This document shows, one piece after another, positions 10,154 through 18,906 of a stretch of DNA of 64,000 nucleotides. Both the position numbers and the translations under genes were made by a program. Within the stretch, counting starts at the first letter, position 1, and each line of letters begins with the position of its first letter. This stretch comes from VXRN01 sp963664365 (GTDB lineage Bacteria > Chloroflexota > Dehalococcoidia > Lucifugimonadales > UBA1123), in NCBI GenBank assembly GCA_963664365.1, contig OY761144.1, positions 1,922,001 through 1,986,000 of the forward strand, in the 5' to 3' direction. The notes below the pieces were generated by a model. It was not told the origin of the DNA, did no database searches, and saw nothing but the letters and a program-made list of their open reading frames with translations.

Positions 10154-11482
10154 ATGACACAGACCATCACCACATACGAACGCTACGCCGAGCAGTACTC
10201 GACCGTACCTGCGACCGTCCCGGGTTGGCTGAAGACCCTCAGGCAAAAGGGGTTTGACAACTTCGCGCGGCTCGGCTTTCCAACAGCCCGGCGGGGAAAC
10301 GAGGCGTGGAAGTACACCAACGTCGCGCCAGTAGCCAGGGCGGAGTTGTCTATTCCCAGTCCGGCGCCTACGCCGCACCCTGAAACCGTGAGGAAGGCCG
10401 CGCCATGGTCTGACGACTGGCTAACGCTGGTCTTCGTGAACGGGCGGCACTACCCTACCCTGTCCACTCACCACGAGAGTGACGACGTCACCGTCTCATC
10501 CCTGTCCAGTGCGATGGACTCGAACGGCGCGGTCGCGCGGCAGCGCCTCGGTACTCTCGCCTCAGTCGAGGATGACGGCTTTGCCGCGCTCAATACGGCA
10601 TTCATCAGCGACGGCGCGCTGGTCCACGTGGTACAGGGCGCACGTGTCGAACGCCCCATCCACCTCGTGTTCGTGTCCACGGACGAAGAGGGATTCGCCG
10701 CTCACCCGCGAGCGCTGGTCGTGGCAGGTAGGGAATCACAATGCACGATAATAGAGAGCTACGTCGGTCTTAGCGACAACACATACTTGAACAACGGCGT
10801 GGCTGAGATAGTCATCGAGGAAGGCGCGCAGGTCGAACACCATCGGCTGATGGACGAGAGCGACGAGGCGTACCACGTCGGCGTCGCCAGGATTCATCAG
10901 ATGGACGGCAGCCGGTTCTCATCGAGAGCGTTCTACAAGGGAGTCGGACTTGGACGGCATGACCTCTACATCCTGATCGGCGACGGATGCGAGACCGACC
11001 TGAGCGGCTTGTACATCACGTCCGGCAGCCAGCACGTGGATAACTTCATCAACATAGACCACGCCAAGCCGAACTCCAAGAGCAACCTCTACTACAAGGG
11101 GATCCTGTCGGGCCGCTCCCGCGCCGTGTTCGGCGGGACCGTGTTCGTGCGGGAGGGAGCGGTCAAGACGGACGCGCTTCAGTCGGACAAGAACCTGCTG
11201 CTGTCCCCCGATGCTGAAGTGGACTCCAAGCCCGCGTTGTACATCTGGGCCGACGACGTGAAGTGCGGCCACGGGGCCACGGCGGGCAACATAGACGAGG
11301 AGACGGTCTTCTACATGCGGAGCCGCGGAGTGGACCTCGAAACCGCCAGCCGGATGCTGATCTTCGGGTTCGCCTCCGAGATAATTGACACAGTAGAAGC
11401 GCCTGAGCTGCGCGACTATCTGGAGAGGTCATTCCTTGACGCGATTCCCAGGTACGAGTTTAACTTTGAAGGACAGGCATAG
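10154..11482 (+). CDS. sufD: Fe-S cluster assembly protein SufD
   Basis: About 442 residues, the SufB-related partner in the SufBCD complex. The N-terminus has the SufD pattern GFPTARRGNEAWKYTNV. The core beta-helix follows, and the C-terminus has KCGHGATAGNIDEETVFYMRSRGV, including the conserved Cys and His of SufD. ATG at 10154 is chosen; a GTG at 10136 is also possible and neither has a clear ribosome site. The sufU start follows immediately after the stop. It is separated from sufC by two aspartic-protease genes, which is unusual. Confidence 0.95.
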   Translation: MTQTITTYERYAEQYSTVPATVPGWLKTLRQKGFDNFARLGFPTARRGNEAWKYTNVAPVARAELSIPSPAPTPHPETVRKAAPWSDDWLTLVFVNGRHYPTLSTHHESDDVTVSSLSSAMDSNGAVARQRLGTLASVEDDGFAALNTAFISDGALVHVVQGARVERPIHLVFVSTDEEGFAAHPRALVVAGRESQCTIIESYVGLSDNTYLNNGVAEIVIEEGAQVEHHRLMDESDEAYHVGVARIHQMDGSRFSSRAFYKGVGLGRHDLYILIGDGCETDLSGLYITSGSQHVDNFINIDHAKPNSKSNLYYKGILSGRSRAVFGGTVFVREGAVKTDALQSDKNLLLSPDAEVDSKPALYIWADDVKCGHGATAGNIDEETVFYMRSRGVDLETASRMLIFGFASEIIDTVEAPELRDYLERSFLDAIPRYEFNFEGQA

Positions 11483-11938
11483 ATGAACGATTTGCGAGAC
11501 CTGTACGCGGAGGTTGTGATGGACCACAACCGCAGACCGCGCAACTTCAAGAAGATAGAAGAGGCCGACCGGAAAGCCGAGGGGTTCAACCCGCTCTGCG
11601 GCGACCAGATAACGCTGTTCGTGGACCTGGGTGAGGGCGAGAGCATCGAAGACATAGGGTATATGGCGGTTGGATGCGCTATCTCCAAGGCGGCGGCCTC
11701 GATGATGAGCGAGGCGGTGAAGGGCCGTAGCCTAAACGACGCGCGTAGAGTGGTGTCGGAGTTCAGGCGGCTCCTGACCAAAGATGTCGGAGAGGACTTC
11801 GACTATGACCTGCTCGGCGACCTGGAGATACTCGAGGGCGTCTCCAACTATCCGACGCGCATCAAGTGCGCGACGCTGCCGCTCCACACGCTCGCGTCTG
11901 CGCTGGACGACGACAAGAGCACCGTATCGACGGAATGA
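11483..11938 (+). CDS. sufU: SufU-type Fe-S scaffold / Zn sulfur acceptor, copy 1
   Basis: A 151-residue IscU-fold protein. The conserved ligands are C39 with D41 (NPLCGDQ), C65 (VGCAISKA) and C129 (RIKCATLP), and the insert typical of SufU between the second and third Cys is present. SufU proteins accept sulfur from SufS. It begins directly after sufD. A second SufU-type gene lies at 14210-14659 after sufS. This copy differs from the canonical ending RVKCATLSW by having RIKCATLPL. Confidence 0.9.
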   Translation: MNDLRDLYAEVVMDHNRRPRNFKKIEEADRKAEGFNPLCGDQITLFVDLGEGESIEDIGYMAVGCAISKAAASMMSEAVKGRSLNDARRVVSEFRRLLTKDVGEDFDYDLLGDLEILEGVSNYPTRIKCATLPLHTLASALDDDKSTVSTE

Positions 11939-11965
11939 ATAGAGACGGCAAATCACCGGAGGCAA

Positions 11966-12096
11966 AGGTCTTTCGATTGTTGGGTATGGTGGGAGTGAAT
12001 CAGTGTCAGTCACCCTCACCCCAGCCCTCTCCCTCAAGGGAGAGGGGGTTAGTCGGCTGGTGGACGAGTCTGTTTCCCAGATAATCGAAAGGCTCT
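11966..12096. repeat. Dispersed palindrome (copy 3) inside a longer inverted repeat
   Basis: The gap between sufU and rrf2 holds CCCTCACCCCAGCCCTCTCCC and GGGAGAGGGGG (12011-12048), a member of the dispersed palindrome family. It is flanked by ctttcgattgttggg (11970-11984) and cccagataatcgaaag (12076-12091), which are inverted relative to each other with small mismatches. In RNA this would give a long stem around the inner hairpin, between two halves of the SUF run. Confidence 0.65.
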
Positions 12097-12142
12097 GAAC
12101 CGGAGGGGTGAGGCCGATATAAGCGTCCGGGGGAGTTGAGAC

Positions 12143-12601
12143 ATGCACATTCCGATCAAAGTGGACTACGGAGTGAGAGCGCTGGTCGATCTGGCGATGC
12201 GCCGCCAGGAAGCGCCCGTGCGGGCGCGGGAGATCGCGGGCAGGACGATGATACCGGAGCCGTATCTCGCCCAAGTGCTGCACGCGCTCGGCAAGGCCGG
12301 AATGGTAAGGTCTCAGCGCGGTCCCCAGGGCGGACACGCGCTCGCTGTCGATCCTTCTGAAATCAGGCTCAGCATGGTGATGAAATGCCTGGGTCCGCCC
12401 GACAACCTGGTCGCCTGCCTGGATGACCTAATGGCGTGCGTGTGCGTTCCCTCGTGCGCTCAGAGGGAGGTATGGCAGGAGGTCGAGATGGCGGTCCACC
12501 ACATACTCGACTCCCGCACCATCGACGATCTGGTCCATAGAAGCTACGCAATGCTGGCGGGACACTACGAGCCCGTCGTGCTGAGGAACAGTCGAAACTA
12601 G
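12143..12601 (+). CDS. Rrf2-family transcriptional regulator, Cys-rich
   Basis: A 152-residue winged-helix protein of the Rrf2 family, which includes IscR. The DNA-binding part has DYGVRALVDLA and IPEPYLAQVLHALGKAGMVRSQRGPQGG. Residues 92-105 contain four Cys (C92, C99, C101, C105), and C82 lies just before; IscR-like sensors bind an Fe-S cluster through three Cys in this area. It probably senses Fe-S status and controls this operon. The ATG at 12143 has GGGGGAG eight bases upstream. Confidence 0.9.
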   Translation: MHIPIKVDYGVRALVDLAMRRQEAPVRAREIAGRTMIPEPYLAQVLHALGKAGMVRSQRGPQGGHALAVDPSEIRLSMVMKCLGPPDNLVACLDDLMACVCVPSCAQREVWQEVEMAVHHILDSRTIDDLVHRSYAMLAGHYEPVVLRNSRN

Positions 12602-12617
12602 AATCAGGAGCAGCAGA

Positions 12618-12923
12618 ATGGCATTCGTCAAAGTAGGAAAGGTCTCTGAAGTTCCCGCGGGGACTGCCAAGGTCTATGAGGTCAACGACCGCGCCGTCGC
12701 GGTGTGCAACGTGGACGGCACCTTGTACGCCATCGACGACGTCTGCACGCACGATGAGGCGTCGCTCGAACAGGGCTACTTGGAGGGCAATGAGATCGAG
12801 TGCCCACGCCATGGGGCGAGATTCGACGTCAGGACGGGCAACGCCACCGTGCTGCCCGCCGTCGTTCCGGTAGATACTTTCTCCGTTCGGGTCGATGGAG
12901 ATGACATCGAGCTTGACGTTTAG
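12618..12923 (+). CDS. Rieske-type [2Fe-2S] ferredoxin
   Basis: A 101-residue soluble Rieske protein of the kind used as electron carrier for dioxygenases or for Fe-S maintenance. The ligands are complete: C43 and H45 in DVCTHDEA, and C62 and H65 in ECPRHGARF. Length and the absence of a membrane segment fit a free ferredoxin rather than a bc-complex subunit. It lies 16 bases after rrf2, with AGGAG upstream of the ATG. Rieske genes of this type are often found in SUF operons. The partner is unknown. Confidence 0.92.
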   Translation: MAFVKVGKVSEVPAGTAKVYEVNDRAVAVCNVDGTLYAIDDVCTHDEASLEQGYLEGNEIECPRHGARFDVRTGNATVLPAVVPVDTFSVRVDGDDIELDV

Positions 12924-12929
12924 CGAGAT

Positions 12930-12972
12930 TATCTTCCCACTCCCTCGATGGGAGAGGGTTTGAGTGAGGGTG
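12930..12972. repeat. Dispersed palindrome (copy 4) against the sufS start
   Basis: CTCCCTCGATGGGAGAGGG forms a hairpin at about 12940-12958 and is followed by tttgagtgagggtgaat. This is the palindrome family in reverse orientation. It ends about ten bases before the sufS ATG at 12982, and its GAGGG is the only ribosome-site-like sequence there. Confidence 0.7.
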
Positions 12973-12981
12973 AATCCTCTG

Positions 12982-14223
12982 ATGTACGACGTGAACAGAA
13001 TCCGGGCGGACTTCCCAATACTTTCCCGGAAGGTGTACGGCAAGCCCCTGGTTTACCTGGACAATGCCGCCACGACGCAGAAGCCGCGTCAGGTAATACA
13101 GGCGTTGGTGGACTACTACGAGGGCTACAACTCCAACGTCCATCGCGGCGTCCACGCGCTGAGCCAGGAGGCCACGGACCAGTACGAGGCAGCGCGGACC
13201 AAAGTCGCGCGCTTCATCGGCGCGGAGCATCCGGAAGAGGTCGTCTGGACGCGGAACGCCTCCGAGTCGTTGAACCTGGTGGCCTACTCGTGGGCGCAGG
13301 ACAACGTCCGCGAGGGCGATGAGATAGTCGTCACGCCATACGAGCACCACTCAAACCTCGTGCCGTGGCAAAAGGTCGCCAGGGACAAAGGCGCGAAACT
13401 CCGCGTGATGCCCATGTCCGACGACGATCAGACGCTCGACATGTCCAGGGTGGACGAGTTCATTACGCCGCGAACCAGGCTGCTCGCCGTGGTACACATG
13501 TCGAACGGCATAGGCATCATCAATCCGGTCAAAGAGCTTGCCGCGAAGGCCCGTAAGGTAGGAGCGACGGTCTTGATCGACGCGACTCAGAGCGCGCCGC
13601 ATCTCCCGGTGGACGTCAAGGACCTAGACTGCGACTTCCTGACCCTGAGCGGCCACAAGATGCTTGGACCCACCGGGATCGGCGCATTGTACGGCCGCCG
13701 AGAGGTTTTGGAACGCATGGAGCCGTTCATGCGCGGCGGCGAAATGGTGCTGGAGGTGTGGTACGACCGCGCGACTTGGAACGACCTGCCCATGAAGTTC
13801 GAGGCAGGCACGCCCAACATCGCGGACGCCATCGGATTCGGCGCGGCGATAGACTACCTGAACGAGATCGGAATGGAGAACGTCCGCGCCCACGAGGTGG
13901 AGTTGAGCGCATACGCGCTGGAGGCTTTCAAAGAGCTCGAAGAAGACATAGACATCTTCGGTCCGCGCGATCCTCAGCAGCGCGGCGGCATCATCTCTTT
14001 CCACTCGGAGATCGCGCATCCGCATGACCTCGGAACGTTCCTAGACCGTGACGGCATCGCCGTTCGCACGGGGCATCACTGCACCATGCCTCTCATGCGG
14101 CAGCTTGGAGTGGTCGCCACTGCCCGCGCAAGCTGCTACATCTACAACACGCGAGAAGAGATCGACAAGCTGGTGGACTCGGTCAAGAGGGCGCTCAGGT
14201 ACTTTTCGGATGGCGCTCGGTAA
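12982..14223 (+). CDS. sufS: Cysteine desulfurase SufS
   Basis: A 413-residue class V aminotransferase-fold enzyme that takes sulfur from cysteine and passes it to SufU. The PLP lysine is K226 (LSGHKMLGPTG) and the persulfide cysteine is C367 (VRTGHHCTMP). TPYEHHSNLVPWQ and the family's GTPNIADAIGF are also present. An open frame extends to GTG at 12964, but that part is read from the palindromic repeat, so ATG at 12982 is taken. The last 14 bases overlap sufU2. Full length. Confidence 0.95.
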   Translation: MYDVNRIRADFPILSRKVYGKPLVYLDNAATTQKPRQVIQALVDYYEGYNSNVHRGVHALSQEATDQYEAARTKVARFIGAEHPEEVVWTRNASESLNLVAYSWAQDNVREGDEIVVTPYEHHSNLVPWQKVARDKGAKLRVMPMSDDDQTLDMSRVDEFITPRTRLLAVVHMSNGIGIINPVKELAAKARKVGATVLIDATQSAPHLPVDVKDLDCDFLTLSGHKMLGPTGIGALYGRREVLERMEPFMRGGEMVLEVWYDRATWNDLPMKFEAGTPNIADAIGFGAAIDYLNEIGMENVRAHEVELSAYALEAFKELEEDIDIFGPRDPQQRGGIISFHSEIAHPHDLGTFLDRDGIAVRTGHHCTMPLMRQLGVVATARASCYIYNTREEIDKLVDSVKRALRYFSDGAR

Positions 14224-14659
14224 TCTCGACGAGATCTACCGCGACGACGTGATACTGGACCACCGTCGCAATCCGCGAAACCCGGACAGGCCGGATCACG
14301 TCGATTTCACCGCCGACGGCGTCAACCCCTTCTGCGGCGACGAGATTCACCTTCAGTTCAAGCTCAACGAAGAGCGCCGCATCGCCGAGGTCGGTTTCCA
14401 GGGAGAGGGGTGCTCGATCAATCAGGCGACGGGGTCGATGCTGTCTGAAGCCGTCAAAGGGCTGACCTTGCCTGAAGTCAAAGACCTCTCAAGCCGGTTT
14501 CACGAGATGATGCAAGGCCCGGACCCGACAGACGATCAGCTATCGAATCTGGGCGAGCTTAGCGTCCTGGTCAAAGTGCGCGAGTTCCCCGTCAGAATCA
14601 AGTGCGCGCTGCTCGCTTGGTCCGCGCTAGACGACGGCATAGACGCGGCGGAACGTTAG
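14210..14659 (+). CDS. sufU: SufU-type Fe-S scaffold / Zn sulfur acceptor, copy 2
   Basis: A 149-residue SufU. Ligands are C42 with D44 (NPFCGDE), C68 (GEGCSINQATGSMLSE) and C132 (RIKCALLAWSAL). The GEGCSI and CALLAWSAL segments are closer to the well-studied Bacillus SufU than copy 1 is, and overlap with sufS makes this the likelier sulfur acceptor. The ATG at 14210 overlaps the sufS end by 14 bases; an open frame further upstream is a shadow of sufS. Its 3' end overlaps the convergent lipoprotein gene by four bases, so no terminator separates them. Confidence 0.92.
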   Translation: MALGNLDEIYRDDVILDHRRNPRNPDRPDHVDFTADGVNPFCGDEIHLQFKLNEERRIAEVGFQGEGCSINQATGSMLSEAVKGLTLPEVKDLSSRFHEMMQGPDPTDDQLSNLGELSVLVKVREFPVRIKCALLAWSALDDGIDAAER

Positions 14660-16431
14660 CGATCCAGCCAGACCTTCGCCCAGTGGTGATGCTCGAACGC
14701 CTGGAAGTTGGGATGGAAGTCATTGACTCTCGGATTCCAAGTCCAGATCGCGGTCATGGCCGCCGGCATGAACCTGTAAGCGTTGTCCAGAACTCGCCGC
14801 TGAATCTCTCGAATCGACTCAGCGCGGCGATCAGGATCAGTCTCTACCGCTTGGGACACCAGCAGTTCGTCCAACTCATCGTCGCTGTGCTCCGTCGTGT
14901 TCCATCTGCCCTCGCTGTGCAGGACCGGCAGCAAGTATCCGTTCGGAACGGTGACCGGAGCGGGCGGTCCGAGCATTAGCTGGTAGCCGCCGCCGAGCCA
15001 CACCTTTTCGCCGAAGTGACGGCGGTTGACTATCTCGACCTCCGTATCGAATCCGACGGACTTCAACTCGATTGAAACCGCGTGGGCGTGGCTAAGGTAT
15101 GACTCTCCGAAGTCGCCGACGGTGACTGTCAGAGGGATCGGCGTGTCGATTCCCGCGTCTTCTAGCAATTTGCGCGCGTCCTCGGGACGACCGAATCGGT
15201 TTGCGAGGTCTTCGTCCGGGAGAAACCAGTCTGAAGACGCCACCGGGAATCCGGGGCCGATGAAGGCGAATCCGCCCCAGCGCTCGTCGATAGCCTTCAA
15301 TGGGTCGAGGGCCAGCATAGCCGCGCGACGGACTTCTATATCGTCGAACGGGGGAAGCGCGGTCTTGAATGCCATTTCGACGCCGACTCCGGGCTGTCTG
15401 ATGGCGAGATGCGGAGCGCTCGGAGCGCGTGTTAGATGCTCGCTCCATGTCTGCGGACTCATTTGGATGATGTCGGTCAAGCCGGTCTGGAACGCGGCCA
15501 ATTCGGTCGAGTCGTCTGGGAGAATCATGACGTTGACGCGGTTCACGAGGGGCAGACCCGGCTCGAAATACTCAGGGTTTCGAGAGAATGTGTGAGAATC
15601 GTCGGAGGTCTCTTCCAGAATCCAGGGGCCGGAGCCGATCGTTGGGCCGTCTCGCAGGTCACCGGTCAGCGCGACTGCCTCTTGGGCGACTATCTTGGAG
15701 TGTCCTTCGGCGAGTGGGATGAGCGCGTCGGCGTCGGGAGAGCGGAGGATGACCCGCAGTTTCTTGGAATCCAGGGCGCGCACGTCCACGTTGTGCAGCA
15801 GCGGAGCGTTGGGGAAGTCGGGGGCTGCCTGCCGGGTGTAGCTGAACGCGAAATCCCGCGCTTCGACGAGGCGGCCGTTTACGGGGTCTATGTCTTGCCA
15901 ACGCGCGTCGGGACGAAGTTGGAAGACGAACGAGGTGGGCGTCTCCATCGTCCAGCTTTCGCACAGGTCGCACTCTAGCTCCATGCTCGGAAGCCGGACT
16001 TCCGGGCCGGACTTGAGCCTGAGCAGCCGAGAATACGCGACTCCCGGGCCCCAGATAGCGAGCGCGGGCGAGACGTCGAGATGCACGTCCTGGTGGGTGA
16101 TTCGTTCTTTGGTGGACAGGTTCAGCGCGCCGCCTCGCTCTCTTGGATCGGGCGTCGGCCTGGGCGTAGCCGTCGCCGGGACCGGAGTGGCGGTCGGGAC
16201 TAGCGCGGTCTCGGTTGGAGTCGGAGACGCGGGTATCGCCGTTGGCGTCGGGATGACAGTTGGCGGTGGAGTCGGTGACGGGGGAACCTGAGTTGGGGTT
16301 GGGATGGCAGTCGGAGGAGGCGGCGTTGGCGTCGGCGGCGGAGCGGGGTCGTCACACGCTTGGGACAGAAGCAGGACGCACCCGAGCGCCATAGTGAGAG
16401 CGCCGCGCAGGTATGAGCGTCGCGGGATCAT
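14656..16431 (-). CDS. Peptide/nickel-type ABC transporter substrate-binding lipoprotein
   Basis: A 591-residue SBP_bac_5 (family 5 solute-binding) protein. The N-terminus PRRSYLRGA may be a twin-arginine signal; it is followed by a hydrophobic stretch and the lipobox LSQAC (Cys about 26). Residues 27-98 are a Pro/Thr-rich linker, then a complete binding domain begins at RGGALNLS. FQLRPDARWQD and GSGPWILEE are typical of the family. It would bind peptides or a similar ligand outside the membrane. No permease or ATPase genes are adjacent, so the transporter must be elsewhere or it acts alone. The ATG overlaps the upstream gene's stop as ATGA. Confidence 0.88.
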   Translation of the reverse strand: MIPRRSYLRGALTMALGCVLLLSQACDDPAPPPTPTPPPPTAIPTPTQVPPSPTPPPTVIPTPTAIPASPTPTETALVPTATPVPATATPRPTPDPRERGGALNLSTKERITHQDVHLDVSPALAIWGPGVAYSRLLRLKSGPEVRLPSMELECDLCESWTMETPTSFVFQLRPDARWQDIDPVNGRLVEARDFAFSYTRQAAPDFPNAPLLHNVDVRALDSKKLRVILRSPDADALIPLAEGHSKIVAQEAVALTGDLRDGPTIGSGPWILEETSDDSHTFSRNPEYFEPGLPLVNRVNVMILPDDSTELAAFQTGLTDIIQMSPQTWSEHLTRAPSAPHLAIRQPGVGVEMAFKTALPPFDDIEVRRAAMLALDPLKAIDERWGGFAFIGPGFPVASSDWFLPDEDLANRFGRPEDARKLLEDAGIDTPIPLTVTVGDFGESYLSHAHAVSIELKSVGFDTEVEIVNRRHFGEKVWLGGGYQLMLGPPAPVTVPNGYLLPVLHSEGRWNTTEHSDDELDELLVSQAVETDPDRRAESIREIQRRVLDNAYRFMPAAMTAIWTWNPRVNDFHPNFQAFEHHHWAKVWLDR

Positions 16432-17432
16432 GCGGCGTCCGATGTTCCATGCGCGCGGGCGGCCATTAGGGACCTGAGCCGGCTGAACGACCCTATCCCC
16501 TCTCGCGGGAGGAACATGGCGGCCATTATCGTCGGGGGCAGGAAGAATACGGCGTGGGTTATCACCGCGAAACCGAATCCGGACTCGCGGCTCACTCCGA
16601 AGAACTCAAGCACGTAAACGACGGCGAACTCGAACGTTCCTATGGCGGCGGGCGCGGCCGGGACCGCCGTCGCGAAGAAGATGGTCCCCATTATGACGAG
16701 CGTTGCGGTGGTGACGGTGATCGGAAGGTCTATGGCGTTGGCGAGAATCCAAGCAGTGACGCCGACGGCCAGCCAGTAGCCGACGCTCATTATCATGGAG
16801 ACTGTGAGACGTATAGGGTGGCGCTCCAGGTCTCTTACGGCGGTTGTGAAGGCGGTGAATCCCGGGATGCGGTCTAGCCATGGGATCCCCTTGTTTCCCC
16901 AAGCAAAGAACCTTACTAGGGCGATGCAGACGATGGACAAGCCGAGCGCGCCCCAGACGTAGGGGGAGAACTCAGCCATTTCGGGGACGAAGAAGAAGGC
17001 GATCGCGAGTATCAACGTGCTGGCGACGACGTCGAGGACGCGCTCCATGCCAAGGGTTGCGAGCGCGACGGACGGGCGGATGCCATCTTTGAGGGACAGG
17101 ATGGCGAGTTGGGAGACTTCGCTGGCGATTCGGACCGGCACGACGTTGTTGAGTCCGATGCCGACGTTCTGGATTACGAAAAGGCGGTTAGTGGAGATAT
17201 CGTCATCGACGAACAGTACCTTCCATCGGGCGGCCCTGAGGTAGCTGGCGGCCATGAAGACCGCGACGGCGAGCGCGACCAGCGGCAGTGAGACGCTGCC
17301 GAACGCTTCGGCCACCAGTCCCCAGTCGAGGCCGCGCGCTGCCAGCCAGCCGAGTCCGGCGCTCACGGCGATGCCGACGGCTATCCGCAGCAGGATTATG
17401 GTCCGACGCCTCAAATCGTCCTCACGCGACAA
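16428..17432 (-). CDS. Flippase-like membrane protein (UPF0104 / LPG-synthase TM type)
   Basis: A 334-residue polytopic membrane protein with about eight hydrophobic segments. It shows the family pattern SYLRAARWKVLF, the NVVPVRIASEVSQL motif after the second pair of helices, GMERVLDVVAS, and VPAAPAAIGTFEFAVVYVL near the end. This family includes YbhN/AglD-like proteins and the membrane half of MprF, thought to move lipids or lipid-linked sugars. No synthase domain is attached. A short hairpin (about 17436-17455) lies just before the start codon and may affect translation. It shares its operon with the binding lipoprotein (ATGA overlap). The substrate is unknown. Confidence 0.82.
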   Translation of the reverse strand: MSREDDLRRRTIILLRIAVGIAVSAGLGWLAARGLDWGLVAEAFGSVSLPLVALAVAVFMAASYLRAARWKVLFVDDDISTNRLFVIQNVGIGLNNVVPVRIASEVSQLAILSLKDGIRPSVALATLGMERVLDVVASTLILAIAFFFVPEMAEFSPYVWGALGLSIVCIALVRFFAWGNKGIPWLDRIPGFTAFTTAVRDLERHPIRLTVSMIMSVGYWLAVGVTAWILANAIDLPITVTTATLVIMGTIFFATAVPAAPAAIGTFEFAVVYVLEFFGVSRESGFGFAVITHAVFFLPPTIMAAMFLPREGIGSFSRLRSLMAARAHGTSDAA

Positions 17433-17500
17433 CGCCCGCCTATGGGCGGACGCTAGGTATCCCCAGTAGTATAATCAACGACAATATAGTTGGCTACGTA

Positions 17501-18298
17501 ATGTTTATCGACTGCCATGTTCACCTGGATTCGTTTAGCGACGCGGAAGTTGGAGAGATCCTGACTCGCGCGGAGCGGGTCGGCGTGCGCGCGGTGATAT
17601 CGGCGGGCACGACGATTGAGTCTTCGCGGCGGTCGCTGGAGTTGTCGGAGCGATACGCCGGCTTCTTCTCCGGCGTGGGAATCCACCCTATGGACATTCG
17701 AGAGCCGTTCACTGAGGAGATTTACGGGATGCTGCGAGAGTTGGCCTTGTCCACGGAGAAGGTTCTGGTGATAAGCGAGATCGGGCTGGATTTCATGGAG
17801 GGCGCGCCGGACAGGGCGATCCAGTACCCGGCGTTCAGGGAGCAGATCAGGCTTGCGCGGGAGTTGGGGCTGCCGATAGTGTTCCACAGCCGGGAGTCGC
17901 ACGAGGAGGCGCTCCGCGTTCTGCGGGAGGAGCGCGCGTATGAGGTGGGCGGCGCGATGCACTATTTTCAGGCGGACTTTGAGACGGCGCGGCGGGCCAT
18001 CGATCTGGGGTTCTACGTGTCTCTGGCGAGGCCGCTGTTGCGTCTTCCCCATCTTCAGGAGGCGGCGTCGAAGATACCGTTGGAGTGGATCGTGTTGGAG
18101 ACGGACGCTGCGCCGCAGCCGTTCAAGTCGAAGCGCGAGAACTGGACGGAGCCGAGGCACATCGCGACGGTAGCGGAGACGCTCGCTCGGCTCAAGGGAA
18201 TCGACGTGGGCGAGGTGGAGGAGGTCACGAGTCGGAACGTGAGGCGGATGCTGGGGAGGGGGTGGGAGACGGTTCGGGGGTTTGTGGGGGGAGGCTAG
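17501..18298 (+). CDS. TatD-family metal-dependent hydrolase
   Basis: A 265-residue TIM-barrel hydrolase of the TatD group. The metal-binding start FIDCHVHLD, GIHPMDIREP, SEIGLDF, PIVFHSRESHEEA and VLETDAAPQP follow in the expected order. Members are Mg-dependent DNases or related hydrolases. An open frame runs back to 17288, but the family's N-terminus begins at ATG 17501. TATAAT at 17470-17475 may be the -10 of its promoter, without a clear -35. Divergent from the flippase-like gene. Confidence 0.9.
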   Translation: MFIDCHVHLDSFSDAEVGEILTRAERVGVRAVISAGTTIESSRRSLELSERYAGFFSGVGIHPMDIREPFTEEIYGMLRELALSTEKVLVISEIGLDFMEGAPDRAIQYPAFREQIRLARELGLPIVFHSRESHEEALRVLREERAYEVGGAMHYFQADFETARRAIDLGFYVSLARPLLRLPHLQEAASKIPLEWIVLETDAAPQPFKSKRENWTEPRHIATVAETLARLKGIDVGEVEEVTSRNVRRMLGRGWETVRGFVGGG

Positions 18299-18335
18299 GA
18301 GTGTGGTACTCTTGGAAGGAAGGAGGGAGACCGCA

Positions 18336-18617
18336 ATGGATATGAAGGAAGCGGTTAGCGTAGCGAAAGAGTATCTTGGCGACCTGTACGAGGACGAGCA
18401 GATTACGGATGTGGGGCTGGAAGAGGTCGTGTACGAAGAAGAGTCGGACATCTGGAAGATTACTATTGGGTTCTCTCGGCCCTGGGAGCGGAACGGGGCT
18501 TTGGTGACCAAGCTGGGCGAGAGGCATACCGCTCGGTCATACAAGGTGGTCACCATCGACGACACCATCGAGGAGGTTGTATCTCTTACGGACCGGGTTT
18601 TGAAGGCGTCCGAGTAG
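18336..18617 (+). CDS. Small unknown protein paired with a PIN-like gene
   Basis: A 93-residue soluble protein with start ATG 18336 and a strong AGGAGGGAG upstream. It begins MDMKEAVSVAKEYLGDLYEDE and contains DIWKITIGFSRPWERNG and ARSYKVVTIDD. The middle may be a small beta-sheet domain. I recognise the arrangement, a protein of this kind directly followed by a PIN-like frame, but know no function. The next gene starts four bases after the stop, which would suit a two-gene unit. It could be an antitoxin-like partner; that is speculation. Confidence 0.6.
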   Translation: MDMKEAVSVAKEYLGDLYEDEQITDVGLEEVVYEEESDIWKITIGFSRPWERNGALVTKLGERHTARSYKVVTIDDTIEEVVSLTDRVLKASE

Positions 18618-18620
18618 CTG

Positions 18621-18842
18621 ATGGCGCGTGGTGGAGTCTTTATCGACTCAAGTCTGCTGGTGCTGCTCGTGGTGGGCAGCGCTGGCCGGGACCTAATAGC
18701 CAAGCGCCGACGGCTGCGCGAGTACACGGTGGAAGACTACGAACTTTTGATTGACCTCCTCAGTCCTGTTGACCAAGTTTTTGTAACTCCAAATACTCTT
18801 ACTGAAACGTCGAACCTGCTCGCTCAACATAATGACGGTTGA
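18621..18842 (+). pseudogene. PIN-like domain protein, truncated
   Basis: Only 73 codons. The N-terminus MARGGVFIDSSLLVLLVVGS contains a FIDSS strand with the first Asp of a PIN domain, and VFVTPNTLTETSNLLAQ carries the second conserved acidic position. A stop TGA at 18840 ends it. PIN proteins are usually about 130-150 residues, so the C-terminal half with the remaining acidic residues is absent. The sequence after the stop is unrelated and runs into a GIY-YIG cassette, which may have replaced the 3' half. Confidence 0.65.
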
Positions 18843-18906
18843 TGAAGAGGGATAGGTATTCTGCTATCGTATCACTCCGTCGTTGATAAGAACTCATGGT
18901 TGCATT

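Noticed and set aside
12964..12981. GTG start for sufS six codons earlier
   Set aside because: Those codons are read from the dispersed palindrome; ATG 12982 starts the normal SufS N-terminus.
17453..18727. 424-codon minus-strand frame
   Set aside because: It lies opposite the TatD-family gene and the small gene after it, both with good motifs or ribosome sites; its own sequence is Arg/Pro-rich and featureless.
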